Assembly: GCA_038207585.1 (NCBI GenBank)
Contig: JBBQZP010000022.1
Location: 1 to 64,000 of the forward strand
Direction of reading: 5' to 3'
Source: JBBQZP01 sp038207585
Lineage (GTDB): Bacteria > Pseudomonadota > Alphaproteobacteria > Rhodobacterales > Rhodobacteraceae
DNA: 64,000 nt
Positions 8,252 to 16,895 of the stretch are shown piece after piece (within the stretch, counting starts at the first letter, position 1; every line of letters begins with the position of its first letter). The notes under the pieces are model-generated. The model had not been told where the DNA came from. It saw only the letters and a program-made list of their open reading frames with translations, and made no database searches. The position numbers and the translations under genes are program-made.

Positions 8252-11182
8252 ATGCTGACGCAAGGCAGGGTGGTGGGCGTGCTTGGCCCGACCAACACCG
8301 GCAAAACCCACTACGCAATCGACCGCATGCTGGCACACCGAACAGGTGTGATCGGGCTGCCTCTGCGTCTTTTGGCGCGTGAGGTTTACGACAAGATCGT
8401 GGCCCTGCGCGGCCCGTCGGTCGTGGCGCTGGTCACCGGCGAGGAACGCATCGTGCCCGACCGCACCCAGTATTGGGTCTGCACCGTCGAAGCGATGCCG
8501 CTTGAAATCGGCGCGGATTTTGTCGCGATCGACGAGATCCAGCTTTGCGGCGACCCCGAGCGCGGGCATGTTTTCACCGACCGCCTGCTGCGCGCGCGCG
8601 GCCTGCACGAGACGTTATTTCTGGGGTCAGACGTGATGCGCGGTGCCATTGCCGCACTGGTTCCGGGCGTGCAGTTCATCCGGCGCGAGCGATTCTCGAC
8701 CCTAAGCTGGGCCGGGTCGAAAAAGATAAGCCGGATGCCGCCCCGCAGCGCCATCGTCGGTTTTTCGGTCGATGATGTTTACGCCATTGCCGAACTGATC
8801 CGGCGCCAGAAGGGCGGCTGTGCCGTGGTGATGGGTGCGCTTTCCCCCCGGACCCGCAACGCACAGGTGGAGCTTTATCAGAACGGTGACGTCGATTATC
8901 TGGTCGCGACCGATGCGATTGGCATGGGCCTGAACCTTGATATCAGCCATGTCGCCTTTTCGGGCACCGCCAAATTCGATGGCCGCCGGATGCGCCCGCT
9001 GTTCCCGCACGAGATGGGCCAGATCGCAGGCCGCGCTGGCCGCTACCTTGATCCCGGCACTTTTGGCGTGACGGGCGATGCGCAGGCCCCCGATGATGAG
9101 GTGATCAATGCTATCGAAAACCACCGTTTTGCCCCGATCCGCAAGCTGAATTGGCGCAATGAAAGGCTGGAATTCGGGTCGGTCGAACGCCTGATCGCCA
9201 GTCTGGAAGCGCCTGTTGATAACGAATGGCTGAACCGCGCCCGCGAAGCCGACGATCTGCAATCGCTGAAATTCCTGTCCGAAATGCCCGAGGTGCGCGA
9301 CCGGGTACAAAGCCCGCAGGCGGTGAAACTTTTATGGGACGTCTGCCGCATCCCCGATTTCCGTGGTATTTCGGGGGGCGAGCATACCGGCCTTCTGACC
9401 CGCATTTTCGGCTTTCTTCAGGGCGGCACGATCCCCAACGACTGGCTGGCCAAGGCCGTGGCACGCATCGACAAGACCGACGGCGATATTGACGCGCTGT
9501 CAAAACGGCTGGCCTATATCCGCACATGGACCTATGTGGCGCAACGCAAAGGCTGGGTCGAAGACGAAAGCCATTGGCGGGGTGAGACTCGCGCTGTAGA
9601 AGACCGATTGTCGGATGCGTTGCACGCGCGCCTGACCCAACGATTTGTCGACCGCCGCACATCCGTTCTGATGCGGCGTTTGAAGCAAAAGGAGACCCTC
9701 GTGGCCGAGGTGAATGACAAGGGTGAAGTGACGGTCGAAGGACAGTTTGTCGGACGGCTGGAAGGGTTCCGGTTCCGGCAGGATGCGTCCTCTGGCCCTG
9801 ATGAGGCGCGCACGCTTCGGCAGGCGGCCGAACAGGCGCTGCGGCCCGAATTCCATCTGCGCGCGGACAAGTTTTACAACGCGCCCGACACCGAGATGGA
9901 TTTCACCGAACAGGGTGGCCTGATGTGGGGCACTATGGCGGTGGGCAAGCTCGTCGCCGGCCCCGAGGCGATGCGCCCGCAGGTTGAAGCGTTTGTCGAT
10001 GAAGAGGCCGGCCCCGATGCCGTGGACAAGGTCCGCCGCCGCCTGCAGCATTTCATCGACCGCAGAATCGCCGCACAGTTCGAACCCCTGCTGGCGATGA
10101 GCCGCGACGAATCGCTGACCGGCCTTGCGCGCGGGTTCGCCTTCCGTCTGGTCGAAGGCTTGGGTGTGATGTCGCGCGATGCGGTGGCCGATGACGTCAA
10201 AGCGCTGGATCAAGAGGCGCGGTCATCCCTGCGCAAGCATGGCGTGCGGTTCGGGCAATATACGATCTTTCTGCCGCTGTTGCTGAAACCTGCGCCGACC
10301 CGGTTGCGGTTGGTGATGTGGTCGCTGGCCGCAGGCTTGCAGGAATTCCCCGAAAGCCCGCCTCCGGGTCTTGTCACGATCCCCAATCTGCCCGACGTGC
10401 CGCGCCATCATTACACGCTGGCGGGTTATCATCCGGCGGGCGCGCGCGCGATCCGCATCGACATGCTGGAACGGCTGGCTGATCTTTTGCGCGCGCGCGA
10501 CAGCCGCGCTGGCTTTGAAGCCGTGCCCGAAATGCTGTCGATCACCGGCATGACGCTGGAGCAGTTCGCAGCCCTGATGGAGGGGCTTGGTTACAAGGGC
10601 GAAAAGGGCGAACGGGTCAAGGTAAAGGCCGAAGTCGCACCAGTGCCCGCACCGGAACCTGACGAGAACGCCGTGCGCAACCCGGTGCCCGAGGAGGAAT
10701 CGCTTCTCGCCCCGGTGCTTGAACCTGTGGCCGAGCCCGATGCCGAACCCGCTGCCCCCGAGATGGAGGTGTTCTACACATTTACCTGGGCTCCGCGTCC
10801 GCGCGGTGGCGAAGCACGCGCTCCGCGACGTGATGCTCAGCCTGCGGGTGAACGCCCCAACCGTGGCCCGCGCCGTGACCGATCTGGCGGCGACAAACCG
10901 GCAGGCGACAAACCCGCAGGCGACGCCCCGGCCGAAGGTGCGGCCCCCGATGCCCGCGGCCCCCGCCCCGAACGGCGTGAAGGCTACAAGGGCAAGCCCA
11001 AAGGCAAGGGCGGCAAACCCGATCAGCGGAACGAGCGCGGCAATGACCGGGGCAACGACCGTGGCAAGGATCGCCCGAAAGAAGGGGCGAAAACCTACGA
11101 ATCGCGCCCGCCCCGCGCGGAAAAGCCGATCGACCCCGATAACCCCTTTGCCGTTCTGATGGCCTTGAAGGGCAAGGTCTGA
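8252..11182 (+). CDS. SUV3-like DExH RNA/DNA helicase with basic tail
   Basis: 976-residue superfamily 2 helicase of the mitochondrial SUV3 type found in alphaproteobacteria. Walker A is GPTNTGKT at residues 12-19, motif II is DEIQ at 94-97, and motif VI is the QIAGRAGR segment near residue 260. Residues from about 310 to 790 form the helical C-terminal region. The last 150 residues are low complexity: GGDKPAGDKPAGDAPAEG-type repeats, then NERGNDRGNDRGKDR, a basic RGG/RGN-like tail likely to bind RNA. It ends 4 bp before an S4 RNA-binding gene, so the pair is probably an operon acting on RNA. The RNA-decay role is inferred from SUV3. Confidence 0.9.
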   Translation: MLTQGRVVGVLGPTNTGKTHYAIDRMLAHRTGVIGLPLRLLAREVYDKIVALRGPSVVALVTGEERIVPDRTQYWVCTVEAMPLEIGADFVAIDEIQLCGDPERGHVFTDRLLRARGLHETLFLGSDVMRGAIAALVPGVQFIRRERFSTLSWAGSKKISRMPPRSAIVGFSVDDVYAIAELIRRQKGGCAVVMGALSPRTRNAQVELYQNGDVDYLVATDAIGMGLNLDISHVAFSGTAKFDGRRMRPLFPHEMGQIAGRAGRYLDPGTFGVTGDAQAPDDEVINAIENHRFAPIRKLNWRNERLEFGSVERLIASLEAPVDNEWLNRAREADDLQSLKFLSEMPEVRDRVQSPQAVKLLWDVCRIPDFRGISGGEHTGLLTRIFGFLQGGTIPNDWLAKAVARIDKTDGDIDALSKRLAYIRTWTYVAQRKGWVEDESHWRGETRAVEDRLSDALHARLTQRFVDRRTSVLMRRLKQKETLVAEVNDKGEVTVEGQFVGRLEGFRFRQDASSGPDEARTLRQAAEQALRPEFHLRADKFYNAPDTEMDFTEQGGLMWGTMAVGKLVAGPEAMRPQVEAFVDEEAGPDAVDKVRRRLQHFIDRRIAAQFEPLLAMSRDESLTGLARGFAFRLVEGLGVMSRDAVADDVKALDQEARSSLRKHGVRFGQYTIFLPLLLKPAPTRLRLVMWSLAAGLQEFPESPPPGLVTIPNLPDVPRHHYTLAGYHPAGARAIRIDMLERLADLLRARDSRAGFEAVPEMLSITGMTLEQFAALMEGLGYKGEKGERVKVKAEVAPVPAPEPDENAVRNPVPEEESLLAPVLEPVAEPDAEPAAPEMEVFYTFTWAPRPRGGEARAPRRDAQPAGERPNRGPRRDRSGGDKPAGDKPAGDAPAEGAAPDARGPRPERREGYKGKPKGKGGKPDQRNERGNDRGNDRGKDRPKEGAKTYESRPPRAEKPIDPDNPFAVLMALKGKV

Positions 11183-11186
11183 CGGC

Positions 11187-11519
11187 TTGGCGAAATACCG
11201 CTCTGGTCCCGCAACCCCTGTCCCGGTGATCCGGGCCACGGTGCGGCTGGACAAGTGGCTGTGGCAGGCGCGGTTCTACCGCACCCGCAGTGCCGCAACC
11301 GATGCGGTGGCCGGGGGCCACTTTCGCGTCAATGCCGTGCCGGGGTCCAAACCCGCACATGCGGTGGGGCAGGGCGACACGCTGACGTTTCCGCATATGG
11401 GTCGCATCCGACTTATCCGGGTGTTGGCGCTGGCCGTGCGGCGTGGCGATGCGGTGCAGGCACATTCGCTTTACCTTGATCTGGATGCGCCCCCTGCGGC
11501 ACCGCAACCGCTTGAATGA
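11187..11519 (+). CDS. S4-domain RNA-binding protein (Hsp15-like)
   Basis: 110-residue protein whose core VRLDKWLWQARFYRTRSAATDAVAGGHFRVNAVPGSKPAHAVGQGDTL (given here as consecutive short blocks of one S4 domain, residues 17-65) matches the heat-shock Hsp15/S4 family. Confidence 0.3.
   Translation: MAKYRSGPATPVPVIRATVRLDKWLWQARFYRTRSAATDAVAGGHFRVNAVPGSKPAHAVGQGDTLTFPHMGRIRLIRVLALAVRRGDAVQAHSLYLDLDAPPAAPQPLE
11187..11519 (+). CDS. S4-domain RNA-binding protein (Hsp15-like)
   Basis: 110-residue protein with one S4 RNA-binding domain (about residues 15-75). Recognisable blocks are VRLDKWLWQARFYRTR, the AGGHFRVNA turn and the GQGDTLTFP strand. The family includes Hsp15 (HslR), which binds stalled 50S subunits carrying nascent chains. 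The start is a TTG at 11187, 4 bp after the helicase stop; a GTG further in would shorten it but would still keep the domain. Close spacing with the SUV3-like helicase implies co-transcription and a shared RNA-related task. The ribosome-rescue role is inferred from the family rather than shown here. Confidence 0.85.
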   Translation: MAKYRSGPATPVPVIRATVRLDKWLWQARFYRTRSAATDAVAGGHFRVNAVPGSKPAHAVGQGDTLTFPHMGRIRLIRVLALAVRRGDAVQAHSLYLDLDAPPAAPQPLE

Positions 11520-11570
11520 TCGCGCCCGCTGGTCTAGCTAGACTGCGGATTCAAGAGATGGACTGCCCCG

Positions 11571-11909
11571 ATGACCTATATCGTGACCGATAACTGCATC
11601 GCCTGCAAATACACCGACTGCGTCGAGGTTTGCCCGGTCGATTGCTTTTACGAGGGCGAGAACATGCTGGTCATCCACCCGGATGAATGCATCGACTGCG
11701 GCGTGTGCGAACCCGAATGCCCGGCCGACGCGATCCGCCCGGACACCGAGCCTGACATGGACAAATGGGTGGAGTTCAACCGCAAATACTCTATCGCCTG
11801 GCCGGTCATCGTGACCAAGAAAGACATGATGCCCGATGCCGAGGCGCGCGACGGCGAAAAGGGCAAGATGGAGAAGTACTTTTCCGAAGCCCCCGGCGAA
11901 GGCGGCTGA
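11571..11909 (+). CDS. fdxA: 7Fe ferredoxin FdxA
   Basis: 112-residue seven-iron ferredoxin carrying one 3Fe-4S and one 4Fe-4S cluster. The N-terminal cysteine set is in NCIACKYTDCVEVCPVDCF and the second in DECIDCGVCEPECPADAI. The tail after residue 60 (helical, KYFSEAPGEGG end) is the usual FdxA extension, so the length fits the family. It is a small cytoplasmic electron carrier. Gene order helicase-S4-FdxA-CarD is common in Rhodobacteraceae. A TAGACT element sits at 11539-11544 just upstream and may be a -10 box, but no convincing -35 is spaced correctly. Confidence 0.95.
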   Translation: MTYIVTDNCIACKYTDCVEVCPVDCFYEGENMLVIHPDECIDCGVCEPECPADAIRPDTEPDMDKWVEFNRKYSIAWPVIVTKKDMMPDAEARDGEKGKMEKYFSEAPGEGG

Positions 11910-12018
11910 TAGCGCAATCAGGTGATTCGGTGGCATTTTAGCGATGACGCTGCGTCATGCACGGCGGTTATTTAACAAAATCAACGGCGAATCCCGGTGG
12001 CGGACCGAATCAACTCAG

Positions 12019-12047
12019 TTGGAATCGGGCGGTTTTTGTGATATACA
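12019..12047 (+). promoter_or_regulatory. Probable sigma-70 promoter of carD
   Basis: TTGGAA at 12019-12024 and TATACA at 12042-12047 are separated by exactly 17 bp, a near-consensus housekeeping promoter. It would give carD a leader of about 150 nt. The rest of the 293-bp spacer after fdxA shows only a short CCTGA/TCAGG stem and no ORF of note. Confidence 0.6.
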
Positions 12048-12202
12048 AATAATGCAAACAAGCATGAAAGCCTGAATTCTGCCTCAGGACTGCTCGCCAG
12101 AGGTGGTTTTTCTTACGACGTATGATCTGCACCGCCGGGGCATTCTGCATCCGGACGGTGGTTTGTCGTCGGACAAAGGTTCGCTTTCGAGGAAATGACT
12201 GA

Positions 12203-12712
12203 ATGACAAAAGCGAAGAAGCCAGAGTTTCGTCCCAACGAATTCGTGGTCTACCCGGCGCATGGCGTCGGCCGTATCATCTCGATCGAAGAACAGGAAAT
12301 CGCGGGGCTCAGCCTCGAATTGTTCGTGATCTCGTTCGAAAAGGACAAGATGACGCTGCGGGTTCCGACCCACAAGGCGACCGAGATCGGCATGCGCGGC
12401 CTGTCGACCCCCGATGTTGTGACCAAGGCTCTGGACACGCTGAAAGGCAAGGCCCGCGTCAAGCGCGCGATGTGGTCGCGCCGGGCGCAGGAATACGAAC
12501 AGAAGATCAACTCGGGCGATCTGATGGCGATTGCCGAGGTCGTGCGCGACCTGCACCGCAGCGATGACCAGCGTGAGCAAAGCTATTCCGAGCGTCAGCT
12601 TTATGAGGCCGCATTGGAGCGTCTGACCCGCGAAGTTGCCGCCGTGTCCGGCGTGGACGAGGCGGGTGCACAGCGCACCGTCGGCACGGTGCTGACTTCG
12701 CGCGCTGCGTAA
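12203..12712 (+). CDS. CarD-family transcription regulator
   Basis: 169-residue CarD/CdnL-type protein that binds RNA polymerase beta and stabilises open complexes, as shown in mycobacteria and Rhodobacter. The N-terminal RNAP-interaction domain (Tudor-like, residues 10-65) is marked by EFVVYPAHGVGRIISIEEQE. The helical C-terminal DNA-binding domain follows, with KRAMWSRRAQEYEQKINSGD near residue 90. Length is typical. A GAGGAA site lies upstream of the ATG at 12203. It is followed at once by a strong terminator shared with cobS. Confidence 0.93.
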   Translation: MTKAKKPEFRPNEFVVYPAHGVGRIISIEEQEIAGLSLELFVISFEKDKMTLRVPTHKATEIGMRGLSTPDVVTKALDTLKGKARVKRAMWSRRAQEYEQKINSGDLMAIAEVVRDLHRSDDQREQSYSERQLYEAALERLTREVAAVSGVDEAGAQRTVGTVLTSRAA

Positions 12713-12734
12713 AGATCGGGCTGCAAGACTATGA

Positions 12735-12764
12735 AAAGCCGCGCAGATTTGCGCGGCTTTTTTT
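12735..12764. terminator. Strong bidirectional terminator, carD/cobS
   Basis: Perfect 10-bp stem AAAGCCGCGC (12735-12744) / GCGCGGCTTT (12751-12760) with a 6-nt loop, followed by a T run to 12764. The A run on the left side gives a U tract for the opposite strand as well. The cobS stop codon (complement of 12763-12765) lies within the T tract. Confidence 0.92.
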
Positions 12765-13542
12765 ATTGGAAACCTTTTGCGCCGGTGCTGATCAGCAAAA
12801 GCAGCACCATTTCACTGATCTGCTGCACCGCCCCCAGAACATCGCCGGTCTGCCCGCCGATTTTGGAGCGCGCGATCAGGGCGACAGCGCCGCCTGCGAC
12901 CAAAACGCATAACCCCGCGCCGAAGATGCCCCACCCCAACCCCGGCACGCCAAGACAGACCGCCAGCCCGACCCCCAGTGCTGCGGTTTGGCCTCTTGGC
13001 CGCCCGACACTCGCGCTTAGCCCCGCGCCGCGCGCATTGGGCAGGGCGGCCATCAGCACCGCCATCGGGGCGCGGCTCAGCGCGCCGATCGCGATGAAGC
13101 TCAGCGGCCCTGCGCCGCCGGTCAGCAGGGTGTTCAGCGCCAGCCACCGCAAGAAAAGCGTGAGGATCAGCGCGATAACACCGTAAGTGCCGATCTGGCT
13201 ATCCTTCATGATGGCAAGGCGGCGTGCCCTGTCCCAGCCGCCCCAGAACCCGTCGGCGCAATCGGCCAGCCCGTCTTCGTGCATCGCCCCGGTCAGGATG
13301 ATGCCCGTTGCCAGCGCCAGAACCCCGGCAGCCTCCGGATCAAGTCCGGCGGAGTGGCTCGCGGCACCCACCGCCCAGACACACCCGCCGACAACCGCGC
13401 CCACCAGCGGCCAGGCCCAGGCGGCAGCGGCGCCGCGTGCAGTGGCGCGCAGGGTATCCACCCGGACCGGCAGGCGCGTCAGCAGGCCGAATGCCGCCGG
13501 AATATCGCCTGGCGCCACAAGGGGCATGTCGTTTCGCGGCAT
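12763..13542 (-). CDS. cobS: Adenosylcobinamide-GDP ribazoletransferase CobS
   Basis: 259-residue integral membrane cobalamin synthase that joins adenosylcobinamide-GDP and alpha-ribazole in the last steps of B12 assembly. The hallmark LTRLPV lies near the N-terminus, and HEDGLADCADGFWGGWDRARRLAIMKDS is the conserved metal-binding core (about residues 82-109). Several hydrophobic helices follow. The frame stays open to 13617, but MPRNDMPLV at 13542 gives the family length of about 250; an alternative ATG is at 13527. It is divergent from cobT with a 99-bp spacer, fitting paired use in the nucleotide-loop pathway. Confidence 0.92.
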   Translation of the reverse strand: MPRNDMPLVAPGDIPAAFGLLTRLPVRVDTLRATARGAAAAWAWPLVGAVVGGCVWAVGAASHSAGLDPEAAGVLALATGIILTGAMHEDGLADCADGFWGGWDRARRLAIMKDSQIGTYGVIALILTLFLRWLALNTLLTGGAGPLSFIAIGALSRAPMAVLMAALPNARGAGLSASVGRPRGQTAALGVGLAVCLGVPGLGWGIFGAGLCVLVAGGAVALIARSKIGGQTGDVLGAVQQISEMVLLLLISTGAKGFQ

Positions 13543-13641
13543 TGGGGCGGTCTTTCTGGCTGGTTGTGTGCGCTTGCCTTGGATAATGATCAGGGCACCG
13601 TCCCGCAATGCCCACATTTCGAACCGAAAGTCCCGACGCGC

Positions 13642-14652
13642 ATGACCTTTTCAACACTCACCGAATTCTCGACCCTGCTGCGCGCCATGCCCGGCGCGGA
13701 TGCTGATGCCACCCAAGCGGCACAGGATCGCAACGCGCAACTGACCAAACCCCCGGCGGCTTTGGGGCGGCTGGAGGAGCTGGCGATCTGGTATGCCGGA
13801 TGGCGCGGCGATGGGCGGCCCCGGTTGGAGCATCCTCAGGTCATCATTTTCGCGGGCAATCACGGGGTTGCGGCGCGCGGTGTGTCGGCCTTTCCGCCTG
13901 AGGTGACGGTGCAGATGGTGGGCAATTTCCGGGCAGGTGGTGCTGCGATCAACCAGCTTTGCAAGGCGTTTGGGGCTAAGATGGACGTGCATGCGCTGGA
14001 GCTGGACCGCCCCACCGCCGATTTCACGCAAAGTGCGGCGATGACCGAGGCGGAGGTTGTTGCGGCCTTGCTTGCTGGCTGGTCGGCGGTCGATCCCAAG
14101 GCCGATCTGCTGGTTGTGGGCGAGATGGGCATCGGCAACACCACCTCGGCGGCGGCGATTGCGACGGCGCTTTACGGTGGCGATGCAGCGGAATGGACGG
14201 GGCGCGGCACGGGCGTTGATGATGCAGGGCTGCTTCTGAAAACCCGTGTCGTCACCGAAGGCATCGCGCGTCACGGGGCCGCTTTGGGCAACCCGCTTGA
14301 GGTTCTGCGCTGCCTTGGCGGACGCGAGATTGCGGCGATGGCGGGGGCGATTGCGCGGGCGCATGCCTTGCGTATTCCGGTCATTCTGGATGGGTTCATC
14401 TGCACGGCGGCGGCGGCGGTGCTGGAAGTGGCCGCCCCCGGCGCGCTTGACCATGCGGTTGCGGGCCATGTGAGTGCCGAGGGCGCGCATGCGGCTTTGC
14501 TCGCGCGTCTTGGCAAGCGTCCGCTTTTGGACCTTGGCCTGCGGCTGGGAGAGGGGTCGGGCGCGGCACTGGCCATCGGCGTGCTGAAGGGGGCGATTGC
14601 CTGCCATTCTGGCATGTCGACCTTTGCCGAAGCCGGGGTTGCGGCCGGCTGA
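13642..14652 (+). CDS. cobT: Nicotinate-nucleotide:DMB phosphoribosyltransferase CobT
   Basis: 336-residue enzyme that makes alpha-ribazole-5-phosphate from 5,6-dimethylbenzimidazole and nicotinate mononucleotide. Conserved segments are AGNHGVAARGVSAFP (about residue 73), GEMGIGNTTSAAAI (about 157) and LGEGSGAALAIGV near the C-terminus, the last holding the catalytic glutamate of the family. The start ATG 13642 gives the normal length; the open frame extends upstream antisense to cobS without family similarity. It is divergent from cobS. Its TGA stop opens the second copy of the dispersed repeat. Confidence 0.93.
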   Translation: MTFSTLTEFSTLLRAMPGADADATQAAQDRNAQLTKPPAALGRLEELAIWYAGWRGDGRPRLEHPQVIIFAGNHGVAARGVSAFPPEVTVQMVGNFRAGGAAINQLCKAFGAKMDVHALELDRPTADFTQSAAMTEAEVVAALLAGWSAVDPKADLLVVGEMGIGNTTSAAAIATALYGGDAAEWTGRGTGVDDAGLLLKTRVVTEGIARHGAALGNPLEVLRCLGGREIAAMAGAIARAHALRIPVILDGFICTAAAAVLEVAAPGALDHAVAGHVSAEGAHAALLARLGKRPLLDLGLRLGEGSGAALAIGVLKGAIACHSGMSTFAEAGVAAG

Positions 14653-14757
14653 AGCGTGTTGCATGTGATGTGGTTTAGTAGTGCAAACGAAACACGCAAC
14701 ATTCCCAATGTCTTGCATGTCTTGGATTTCCTTCACTCTGAATCAGATTGAAGGAAA
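14650..14757. repeat. Dispersed intergenic repeat, copy 2
   Basis: Convergent spacer between cobT and the CPA2 antiporter gene. Starting with the cobT stop codon it reads TGAAGCGTGTTGC, ends with CTGAATCAGATTGAAGG, and contains CTTGCATGTCTTGG. It is the inverted counterpart of 6274-6376; in both the TGA stop of the neighbouring gene is the first codon of the repeat. Confidence 0.75.
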
Positions 14758-14773
14758 TCTGCTATAGGGCGCG

Positions 14774-16669
14774 CTATTCGGCGGCCTGACTGGGGGGCTC
14801 GGCGCGGGCTTCGTCAATCTCGTCGTTCAGGGCGGCCTCCAGATCCTTGTCAAGCTGACGGGCGCGGGTGATGTAGGCGGTGTTCAGGTGGATGGGCTGC
14901 CCGTCCACCCACAATTCGGCCAGATCGCGCAGGGCGGCGCGGTCGACCTTATAATAGGTCTGCGAAAGCTTGGCGGCCTCGTATTCCGTGAACCCCATGT
15001 TTTCAAGTACATAACGGCCCGCGCGCATGGAACTGTCAAAGGTTTCCCGCACGATGTCATCGGCCCCGGCCTTGAAAAGCTGATAGACATGCACCCGGTC
15101 ATAGGCGCGCGCAATGATGTGCAGATCGGGGCGCACCTGCCGGGCATGGGCCACGATTTTGAGGGCTGCGGCCTTGTCATCAATCGCCACGACCAGAATT
15201 TGCGCGTCTGCCAACCCCGCGGCCTCCAGAAGTTCGGGGCGCGAAGGGTCGCCGAAAAACCCCTTCACGCCAAAGCGGCGCAGGGTTTCCAGCGCTGAAA
15301 TGTCACCGTCAAGCACCACGGTCTGCAGCCCCGCCATCCGCGCCATGCGGTTCACCGTCTGCCCAAATCGACCGATCCCGGCAATGATGATGCGGCCCTT
15401 TTCATCAATCTCATCCGCCGGGGTGTCCGGGTCGCGCGTCGCAAAGCGGCGGGCAAGGCGGTCTTGCAGGATGAACAGCGCGGGGGTCAGCAGCATAGAA
15501 AGGCTGATCACCAGCAGCGCCATTTTCGCCACCGGGCCAATCAGAATGGCTTGTTGAACGGCAAAACTGACGATCAGAAAGCCAAACTCCCCCGCCTGCG
15601 CCAGCCCCAGCGTGAACAGCCACCGGTCCCGCCCCTGCAGCTTGAACACAAACGTCAGCGCGAACAGCACCAGCGCCTTGATCGCCATCAGGCCCAGCGT
15701 CAGGCCCAGAATGGTTATCGGTTTTTCGGCCAGCAGGGCCACGTCGATGCTGACGCCGACTGTCATGAAGAACAGTCCCATCAGGATGCTTTTGAACGGT
15801 TGGATATCCGCCTCAAGCTGATGCCGGAATTCGGAGTTTGCCAGAACCACGCCGGCCAGAAATGTGCCCAAGGCCGGCGACAGGCCCACCATGATCATCA
15901 GGAACGCAATCCCGAGCACCATCAAAAGCGAGACGAAGGTCGACATTTCCGGCAGGCGCGAGGCATGGACGAACCGGAACACCGGGCGCGTCAGGAAATG
16001 CCCGCCAAGAATGATGCCCGCGACGATGGCCAACGTCAAAAGCGCTGCGGCCCAGCCGGGCAGCGATTGCACGATGGTCAGCAGCGGTTCTGCGGCGTTC
16101 TGGGTCTTGGCCAGATCGCCGGTCACGCCATGTGTATCGGCAGTGGCGAGAATCGTATTGCCGCCAAGAAGCGGAATGATTGCCAGCATCGGCACGACTG
16201 CAATATCCTGCGTCAGCAGCACGGCAAATGTCGAGCGTCCGCCTCCCGTGCGCATCAGGTTCTTTTCCGACAGCGTTTGCAGGACGATCGCGGTCGAGGA
16301 CAGCGCCATCAGCATACCGATGGTCAGCGCCACCTCCCACGGCTGGCCCAGCCAGATCAGGGCTGCGCCAATGGCAAGGGTCGTCAAAGTAACCTGTAAA
16401 CCGCCCAGCCCCAGCAGCTTTTCGCGCATGTTCCAAAGCGTGCGCGGCTCCAGCTCCAGCCCGATCAAGAACAGCATCATCACAACGCCGAATTCGGCAA
16501 AATGCTGCAGATCTTTGGTCTCGCCCCCCGCCAGCCCAAGGGCCGGGCCCAGCAAAAGCCCCGCCGCAAGATAGCCAAGCACCGACCCAAGGCCAAAGCG
16601 CACGGCAAGCGGCACCACCAGAACGGCGGCACCAAGATACAGGCTGGCCTGAAGCAGAAATCCTTCCAT
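14774..16669 (-). CDS. CPA2-family K+/H+ antiporter with RCK domain
   Basis: 631-residue monovalent cation:proton antiporter-2 protein of the KefB/KefC/YbaL type. Residues 1-380 contain about 12-13 membrane helices, including the family motif FLIGLELEPRTLWNMR near residue 66 and TFLAGVVLANSEFRHQLEADI near 270. A cytoplasmic TrkA-N (RCK) Rossmann domain starts about residue 426 with IIIAGIGRFGQTV (GxGxxG), so gating by NAD(H) or a similar ligand is likely. Residues 540-600 resemble the region after KefC TrkA-N. It probably protects against electrophiles or controls cytoplasmic K+ and pH. The flanking gene on the same strand lies 226 bp upstream; that spacer shows no gene. Confidence 0.9.
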   Translation of the reverse strand: MEGFLLQASLYLGAAVLVVPLAVRFGLGSVLGYLAAGLLLGPALGLAGGETKDLQHFAEFGVVMMLFLIGLELEPRTLWNMREKLLGLGGLQVTLTTLAIGAALIWLGQPWEVALTIGMLMALSSTAIVLQTLSEKNLMRTGGGRSTFAVLLTQDIAVVPMLAIIPLLGGNTILATADTHGVTGDLAKTQNAAEPLLTIVQSLPGWAAALLTLAIVAGIILGGHFLTRPVFRFVHASRLPEMSTFVSLLMVLGIAFLMIMVGLSPALGTFLAGVVLANSEFRHQLEADIQPFKSILMGLFFMTVGVSIDVALLAEKPITILGLTLGLMAIKALVLFALTFVFKLQGRDRWLFTLGLAQAGEFGFLIVSFAVQQAILIGPVAKMALLVISLSMLLTPALFILQDRLARRFATRDPDTPADEIDEKGRIIIAGIGRFGQTVNRMARMAGLQTVVLDGDISALETLRRFGVKGFFGDPSRPELLEAAGLADAQILVVAIDDKAAALKIVAHARQVRPDLHIIARAYDRVHVYQLFKAGADDIVRETFDSSMRAGRYVLENMGFTEYEAAKLSQTYYKVDRAALRDLAELWVDGQPIHLNTAYITRARQLDKDLEAALNDEIDEARAEPPSQAAE

Positions 16670-16895
16670 GGGGGCGATTCATGATCCTTTACATCGACGG
16701 GGCGCGGAAACGCATCATGGGACGGCGCGGCGCGTCACCCTTGCGGGTGCGACCTGCGCAAAACGCGGCTTTCACGAATAGGGTAAGCGTAGTCGCAAGG
16801 GCGCGGCAATGTCCATGCCGCCTCGGACCCACAAGGTTACGGGAATGCGGCGATTATTTCAGAAACGGCGTTGTGCGTGATCACGAAACAGGCAA

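Noticed and set aside
11187..11519. A first S4-protein entry in the feature list with low confidence
   Set aside because: It duplicates the fuller entry at the same coordinates and should be ignored; there is one gene at this position.
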